Source: Cladophialophora immunda | Lineage: Eukaryota; Ascomycota; Eurotiomycetes; Chaetothyriales; Herpotrichiellaceae | Assembly (NCBI RefSeq): GCF_000835495.1 | Contig: NW_015622541.1 | Coordinates: 3,968,001 to 4,032,000, forward strand | Direction: 5' to 3' | DNA: 64,000 bases | Part shown: piece by piece, positions 58,701-64,000 of the stretch | How positions within the stretch are numbered: the stretch's first letter is position 1 | Layout: every line of letters begins with the position of its first letter | Made by a program: the position numbers and the translations under genes | The notes under the pieces: generated by a model | Seen by the model: only the letters and a program-made list of their open reading frames with translations | Told to the model about the DNA's origin: nothing | Databases searched by the model: none

Positions 58701-60000
58701 AGCACTCGGCTCTGAGTTTCTGCTGTGCTGACTTTGGACCAGCCAGTTCATCCTCTTCCCTAGCTAGCTTGATCTCCTGCTTGATCTTTTCAGCCATTAT
58801 CTCATGCCATTGCCAAAGTAAAGCTCCAATTTCGCCATGAGCGAGATCCGTGGGCAGAATCCCTATGCTAGCTCTTTTCTGGAATTCGGCCTTCCACCGG
58901 TCGAGAGCGGATTGGATTGCGTCTCTCTCCAGCCGTCGTTGCCGTTGTGTAAGGGGGTCTTCTTCCGACCTTGTCTCGACAATGTTTTCCGTCTGTTCGG
59001 AGAAGAGAGACAGCGAGCGTCTAAGCGAAGACAAACCCAATCCCTTTTGTTCTGTTTCTCGAACATGGACTTGCTCTTTCTCCATAGATTCGGTCCGCAC
59101 TGAGTCTGGCGGTAGGGTGTCGGGAAAAGGCTCCGCCTGACGGGCGGTAACTTCGATTGTACAGATTTCAGAGAGTTTCCCAAGATCTCTGTCATCCAGA
59201 ACATCTCGCATACTCAGAACCTTGCTCTCCAATTGGTACTTTTTGGTCATATCCCAGTAGCGGCGTACTGTCCGGTCTCTTTTCGATCCAACCAAGGTCT
59301 CCAACGCCGCCTTTAATTTTAACGCAAAGGTATGAGCGTCTGGTTCCAGGTCCGCTTTTCTCATGTGCACCTCAATCCATTCATTTATCTGTTTTTCATG
59401 ATGGGTATTGCGGCTCCATATGAGATCGTCCACCATAGCGGCAAGAACGCGGTTGAATGAGTTTCTCAATCGAGCGGGATTATTTTGACAGAAGAGGCTC
59501 AACTGTGACAGGAGTGTGAATGCCCGATCCCACCGGTGGACTTGGAGACAAGCGTCTAGGGTGGCCTCGATCTCATCAATATTCCTCAGCTTGTTGTTGC
59601 CCGCATTGCTCTCGAGGTGATCTTCGAGCAGCTCAGCGGCGTCGAGCATCAATATCTGAGAGAGGTCGAAAGGAGAAAGGTCACTTTTGGAAGATCGATG
59701 CGGGTTCTGTGTTATAGGATATTCTCGGTTGCCATAGGTGAAAGGGATATATTCATCGCTGCGGTCAAAGTTTTCGTGTGCGGACGCTGGGGAGGCGAGA
59801 TGTCTAGACTGGGTGATAGGCGCAGGCAAAGTTTTTGGGCGCGACACCGTGGGACGTGTGGTTATTGATCTGTGCTTGTGTCTGGCAGTATACGGTTGAG
59901 CGAGGGCGGGACACAGCCACGGTAACTGTATTCTTTCTGCCGCCTGTTGGACATATTGAAGGGCATGCTTCGAGTTGGCCGCAGCTCGCGTGCGCAGCAT
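55717..60000 (-). CDS. rpo41: Mitochondrial DNA-directed RNA polymerase
   Basis: One exon of 1427 residues, the T7-phage-like single-subunit polymerase that transcribes mitochondrial DNA and primes its replication. The N-terminus ([26 protein letters not shown]) is Arg/Ala-rich and lacks acidic residues early, fitting a mitochondrial presequence. The N-terminal domain covers ~100-400. Polymerase motifs: [26 protein letters not shown] (~770-795), [18 protein letters not shown] with a catalytic Asp (~885), [18 protein letters not shown] (~960, fingers), and [13 protein letters not shown] with the second catalytic Asp (~1160). After the normal end of the family there is a ~150-residue acidic then basic tail ending [13 protein letters not shown], of which the last part ([13 protein letters not shown]) resembles the conserved phage/yeast terminus, so the extra material is an insertion before it. 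Confidence 0.95.
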   Translation of the reverse strand: [1427 protein letters not shown]

Positions 60001-60388
60001 TGCGCAAAACCAGATGCAAGACTGCTCGAAGAAGCTGCAATGATAGGATTTTCAATGAAATCTATCATCACAGAGGCCCTCCGCAGCGCCCAATGGATGG
60101 AAAAGGAGTCTTGAGGTGATGGTACAATCTCGTCGATGGACAGAACATGGAGTGACTTGGAGCGCATGGCAAAAAATCATTTTGGGTTCAGGAGCACCTG
60201 CACCTGCCAGCATTGGGCGGAGCTTTGCCGGTGGAGCCCGAGCTCACGTGCCCTCTACAAATCAGCCAATAATGTTAATGGACTCTACTACTCGGCCCCA
60301 CCTCCTGGTGAGTGGGAAAAAGGGCTCTCAGGGTCCAATACCTAGTATGGAGTACAACTGCTACTCTCTCTCTCAACCCATTCCCAAG
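60001..60388. other. Divergent promoter, rpo41 and Gfo/Idh/MocA gene
   Basis: 388 bp between the two start codons. An in-frame ATG at 60347 could add 14 residues to the oxidoreductase. Confidence 0.4.
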
Positions 60389-61623
60389 ATGACCGCCAAC
60401 AAGCGCGTCAGAGTGGGAATAATAGGCTGCGGCGAGATTACACAGGTGGCACACATCTCGACCTTGGGTTTCCTCTCTGATTTCTTCACCGTCACGTACT
60501 TGTGCGATGTATCAGCAGAGTCTCTGAGGCACAATGCTCAAAAGGTTATCAACCACATCCCCCAAACCACGCAGAATCCGACCGAGCTTTGCGCTTCACC
60601 AGATGTCGACCTGGTCTTCATAGCGAGCTCTGATGAGTACCATGCCGTGCATGTGATAGAGGGCTTGAGGCATGACAAGCATGTTTTTGTTGAGAAGCCA
60701 ATGGCGCTGTGCGTAAGGGATGCTGATGCTATTATCGAGGCAGAGGGCAAATCCAAAGGTAAAGTGATGGTGGGATACATGCGTCGGTACGCTGCAGCCT
60801 TTGAGGACATGACCAAGGAGATCGGCGGCATGGATAAGATTCTGTACGCTCGAGTTAGAGGTATAGAGCTCTCCTATCTCGGGTGACTAGGGGCACAAAT
60901 GCTGAATGGCGGCCATTTTTGAACAGATATAATCGGTCCCAACAGCCACTTTGTCGCACAATCGGGCACATTTCCAAAAGTCTTCACGGACTTCACACCC
61001 GAATCCGTGCAAGACAGAAGTGACAGGGCATCAGAAATAGTACATCAAGCATTATCAGTCGAATGTGGGTTACCAATCAATCCCGAATCCACGAGGATGT
61101 GGCGACTGCTGGGTGGTTTGGGCTCTCATGACTTGTCGGCAATGAGAGAAGCTCTTGGGATGCCAGAACGTGTCATTGGGGCGTCCATAAACCTCCCATT
61201 CTGGAGGTATGCTTGTTCCCCCCAAAAGGAATAACCGTATCTTGTGTTGGGCTGTAGTTCACTGACGTGCACAGTGCAATGCTGGAATATCCCACTTTCT
61301 CGGTAACCTATGAATCTGGGATCGACAATGTTCCTCGTTTTGATGCCCATATTGAGGTGTACAGCATGACAAAGTCTGTTCGGGTCAAATATGACACCCC
61401 CTATATCAAGGGTTTGCCGGTGACCATGGTTGTCTGCGAAAACGTCGATGGAGTATACAGAGAGTCGACTGTCAAGCGGACCTATGAAGATCCTTATACC
61501 TTGGAAATGAAAGAACTGTACCAGATGGTTGCCGACGGAAAGGAAGTGAAGACCACTGCGAAGGATGCAAAGATGGATCTGAGGATTTTTCAAATGATCA
61601 TTAAGGCCGGGACTAGGCCCTAA
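60389..61623 (+). CDS. Gfo/Idh/MocA family oxidoreductase
   Basis: Three exons (60389-60860, 60927-61206, 61275-61623; introns 66 and 68 nt) give 366 residues. The N-terminal Rossmann fold begins VRVGIIGCGEITQVAHI, with the family signature VFVEKPMAL and VGYMRRYAAAFE; the EKP lysine is the conserved catalytic/cofactor residue. The C-terminal alpha/beta domain holds GGLGSHDLSAMREALG with the usual His and ends in KMDLRIFQMIIKAG. These are NAD(P)-dependent dehydrogenases of sugars, inositol and related polyols. The substrate is unknown. The start MTANKRVRVGIIG was preferred over an in-frame ATG 14 codons upstream because the fold begins immediately after it. Split codons at both joins (G+AT, AG+T) keep frame. 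Confidence 0.88.
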
Positions 61624-61777
61624 CCTTAGACTGGGTAATAATCTTAGGGGTATCATAATTGCCTCGCAAGCCTGCAGGATCGTTCTCTCTAGAGCAAGAA
61701 AAGAAAGGGCCAGCATCTCCACTGCCACCTACGGGCAGGCCACCCATGTAGACAGGATGAGCGGGCTGCTTCGAGGG

Positions 61778-63061
61778 TTAGTCGCCAAGGGGTATCGAGT
61801 CTGCAGGCGGATTTTTCCTCGGTCGTCCTCTCTTCTTTGGAGGATCGCTGGGGCCCGGCTTTGTGGCTGCTGAAATAAGGTTCCTTCTGGACGGTGGAAA
61901 AGGAGCAGCAGGCTCTTGCTTGATCTGAATATCGTCCGCCGTGTCCTTTCGTGTCGCCAAATCCTCGTCTGGAAGATCGTCATCTGTAATATCTGGGCTA
62001 CTCAGGTCGCTGTCCTCGCTCATTCCAAGCAGCGGACCGTGACTGCTTGATGCTGCCCCGCTTGCCTCCTTCTGGCGTTGTCGCTTCTCTTCCTCGGCCT
62101 TCTTCCTTCGAGCGCGCTCTCGTTCTCGTCCCCGTAACTTTGCCAACAAGCCCTTCTTGCCATCCTCTCGGGGCGCACTCATTTTGTCCAACCAGTCACC
62201 GTTGCTGATACAGCTCTGAAGTTTGGGAAGGGTTTGCATTGGATCCGAGACGAGGCGCATCTGCGAGTCGAGCGCCGCCTTAGCAGTGGGCTCGTCCTCA
62301 TCCACCCATTTATAACTCTGCCACTGGTCCGTCTGGATGTCTCGCAGTTGTCTCGCGTTGTCATTCATGGTACGGTCCTTCGTATCGTCCTTGGTCTCTC
62401 TGATTTTGATCTCGATGGCTTTCGACTCTACCTTTGGTGCAGGCGGCTCCAAACCAGGCTTTTGGCGGGACGAACCAGTATTACTACCCCCTGCAAATCG
62501 TCTCTGGTTGGTTTCATCTTCAGCATCAATGTGATGAAGCTGAGGCCGCATTTGCACAACAGCGTCCAAGTAGGATAAGTGGATCTGGTTTTGGTGGAAG
62601 CACCCTACCAGGTAAACGGGATCGCGAGTGCTCTGGATGGGTATTTTGCCCCCCAGGGTTTGAGTTTCAAGCCGCGGCGCAGGTGCGGCATATTGATCAT
62701 GCATAGGAATATCTTTCAGTCTGGTTTGTGCTGTGCCCGCCCCAAAGCCACCGGCCAGCCCAAATGAACCTCCCGCATTGATGGTGCGGCTCTCTGCCAC
62801 GGCTTTCCCAAATCTTTCGCCGGCAACTTCACTGTAATATTTTTGGCCCATAGGGATGTCGACTTCTATGAAACCAGCTTCTGGTTTGAGACGAAGAGCA
62901 GTTGGAGTTTGCGCCATTGTGGCATTGTATGGTTTGTGGTAAGGGCGGTGGGATGGATACTGGAGGAGATACAACTTGGAGGAATCTCGGGCAACTGACG
63001 AGTTGCTGTTGGTCAAGCAGACATCGTAGGAGGCAATGACAGGATCATCATCGTCGGCCAT
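61778..63061 (-). CDS. RNA polymerase III subunit Rpc37/RPC5
   Basis: One exon of 427 residues. The start MADDDDPVIASYDVCLTN and the following LYLLQYPSHRPY begin the Sin/RPC5 dimerisation fold that pairs with Rpc53 in the TFIIF-like module of RNA polymerase III. EVDIPMGQKYYSEVAGERFG, DPVYLVGCFHQNQIHLSYLDAVVQMRPQLHHIDAEDE are family landmarks, and the C-terminal half is charged and largely disordered. The tail contains an AT-hook-like KKRGRPRKNP, which is not a standard part of the yeast protein. The module acts in termination and reinitiation at tRNA and 5S genes. It is convergent with the Gfo/Idh/MocA gene. Confidence 0.88.
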   Translation of the reverse strand: MADDDDPVIASYDVCLTNSNSSVARDSSKLYLLQYPSHRPYHKPYNATMAQTPTALRLKPEAGFIEVDIPMGQKYYSEVAGERFGKAVAESRTINAGGSFGLAGGFGAGTAQTRLKDIPMHDQYAAPAPRLETQTLGGKIPIQSTRDPVYLVGCFHQNQIHLSYLDAVVQMRPQLHHIDAEDETNQRRFAGGSNTGSSRQKPGLEPPAPKVESKAIEIKIRETKDDTKDRTMNDNARQLRDIQTDQWQSYKWVDEDEPTAKAALDSQMRLVSDPMQTLPKLQSCISNGDWLDKMSAPREDGKKGLLAKLRGRERERARRKKAEEEKRQRQKEASGAASSSHGPLLGMSEDSDLSSPDITDDDLPDEDLATRKDTADDIQIKQEPAAPFPPSRRNLISAATKPGPSDPPKKRGRPRKNPPADSIPLGD

Positions 63062-64000
63062 GATGGCTGGAATGGGGGCCGCGACGACACGGTCTGCGTG
63101 CTCGTGTCTGGAAGAAGTACCTAGTCCTCTATTGCGAAAATTATTCTCGGGCCATCAAGCTGCGCAACAAAATGATCTGCGAATGACGCGCGCCAAGGCT
63201 GCACAGATTCACTGCGCGGCTCATGCAAGGCTGTGGCCCTGCAAGGCTGCCACACATTTGGATTTGCCGCTCACGGCACTCGGTGTTAGCACGCAATTCT
63301 TTGTCTACACCTCCACTACAACCAGCATACATTTCGAGGCGAGTAGATTTGATCAAGATACCGAGGCTACTCAGACGTCAATCACTGTTGAATGTGCATG
63401 GTCAATGTTCCACGCAAAGAATACGAGAAATCGTTTCGCCCGTCTTTCCAGCTCGGCGACCACATACTCAGAACGGCACGCCCTTGAAGTTATAACGGTA
63501 GGAACTGGTAGTTATTGTCTCATTTACTATTCATATTACTCATCCGTCTGTGTCCCGACCTTTTTTCCTTTCTTAGAAGGACTGGAGATACCCTCCAAAT
63601 TTGTCTGACATGTTCCCTGCATGCGTTGTTGTCCAGAGATGTTGGATTGGGATGGCCTCCCAAACACAGAAATACCACTCTTCCAGCAATCCCACCATGT
63701 GTCTGGTTTAGGCAAGTCTATCTCTTTTGTCAATTGTGTCCGATCTTTCCTTCGAAACCGTCACTCCGTCGCCGTCACGAACCATGGGCACACGATGTCG
63801 CAATCGGGAGGCGACCAATCAGAATGGCGGTAGAGCGAATGACGAGACCGACAGCCGTAGCAGCAAAAATTTGAGAGGCGGCTTTTGCGTACCGGCGGTG
63901 ATCGAGGCTCTTGTGGAGGCATGAGGAAGCGGAGAATGGTGCAGCAGGGCAATATTGCTTCAAGTATTACAATTCGGTCGATTCCTCTTCCTCCTGCTCT
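63062..64000. other. Terminal region, no supported gene
   Basis: Contains the rpc37 promoter. Small ATG frames near 63642-63963 on both strands overlap each other. One of them could be the first exon of a gene continuing past the window, but there is no family support. Confidence 0.35.

Overview
The window is nuclear DNA of a filamentous ascomycete (Pezizomycotina). Most genes are split by short GT-AG introns of about 50-120 nt, and the family set is fungal: Zn(II)2Cys6 regulator, Svf1, HAL4/SAT4 kinase, fused gephyrin-type CnxE, T7-like mitochondrial RNA polymerase. Families and intron style suggest Eurotiomycetes, perhaps a black-yeast-like Chaetothyriales, but this taxonomic placing is inference only. 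All exon models were built by hand from reading frames, splice sites and protein-family similarity; every coding length given sums to whole codons.

Layout. 1-17 kb is mostly housekeeping: HAL4/SAT4-type kinase (-), mitochondrial ribosomal protein uL11m (-), Svf1 (+), a strikingly divergent six-exon histone H4 variant (+), a zeta-crystallin-type quinone oxidoreductase (-), about 2.9 kb without a recognisable gene, and a 1000-residue low-complexity protein ending in a CxxC domain (+).

17-45 kb is an accessory, metabolic region: four short-chain dehydrogenases (SDRs), a Zn(II)2Cys6 activator, a type I extradiol dioxygenase, an aldo/keto reductase, two sugar-porter MFS transporters, an ABM monooxygenase-like protein, a medium-chain reductase, a duplicated alpha/beta-barrel protein, a small membrane protein and a broken TPR gene. 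No polyketide or peptide synthase is present. The mix looks like uptake and redox catabolism (aromatic ring cleavage plus carbonyl and enone reduction) rather than a biosynthetic cluster. Two related degenerate repeats lie here; one is a 515-bp element with 78-bp terminal inverted repeats in the promoter between a divergent SDR/monooxygenase pair.

45-64 kb returns to conserved genes: V-ATPase proteolipid c'' (+), DDHD-domain phospholipase (+), molybdenum cofactor protein CnxE (-), tannase/feruloyl esterase (+), mitochondrial RNA polymerase Rpo41 (-), a Gfo/Idh/MocA oxidoreductase (+) and RNA polymerase III subunit Rpc37/RPC5 (-).

The most unusual item is the H4 variant at 8274-9145. It keeps the histone-fold core and the RHRK basic patch, but has lost most acetylatable tail lysines, carries a 16-residue insertion before the third helix, and has a C-terminal extension. 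I found no tRNA, rRNA or CRISPR.
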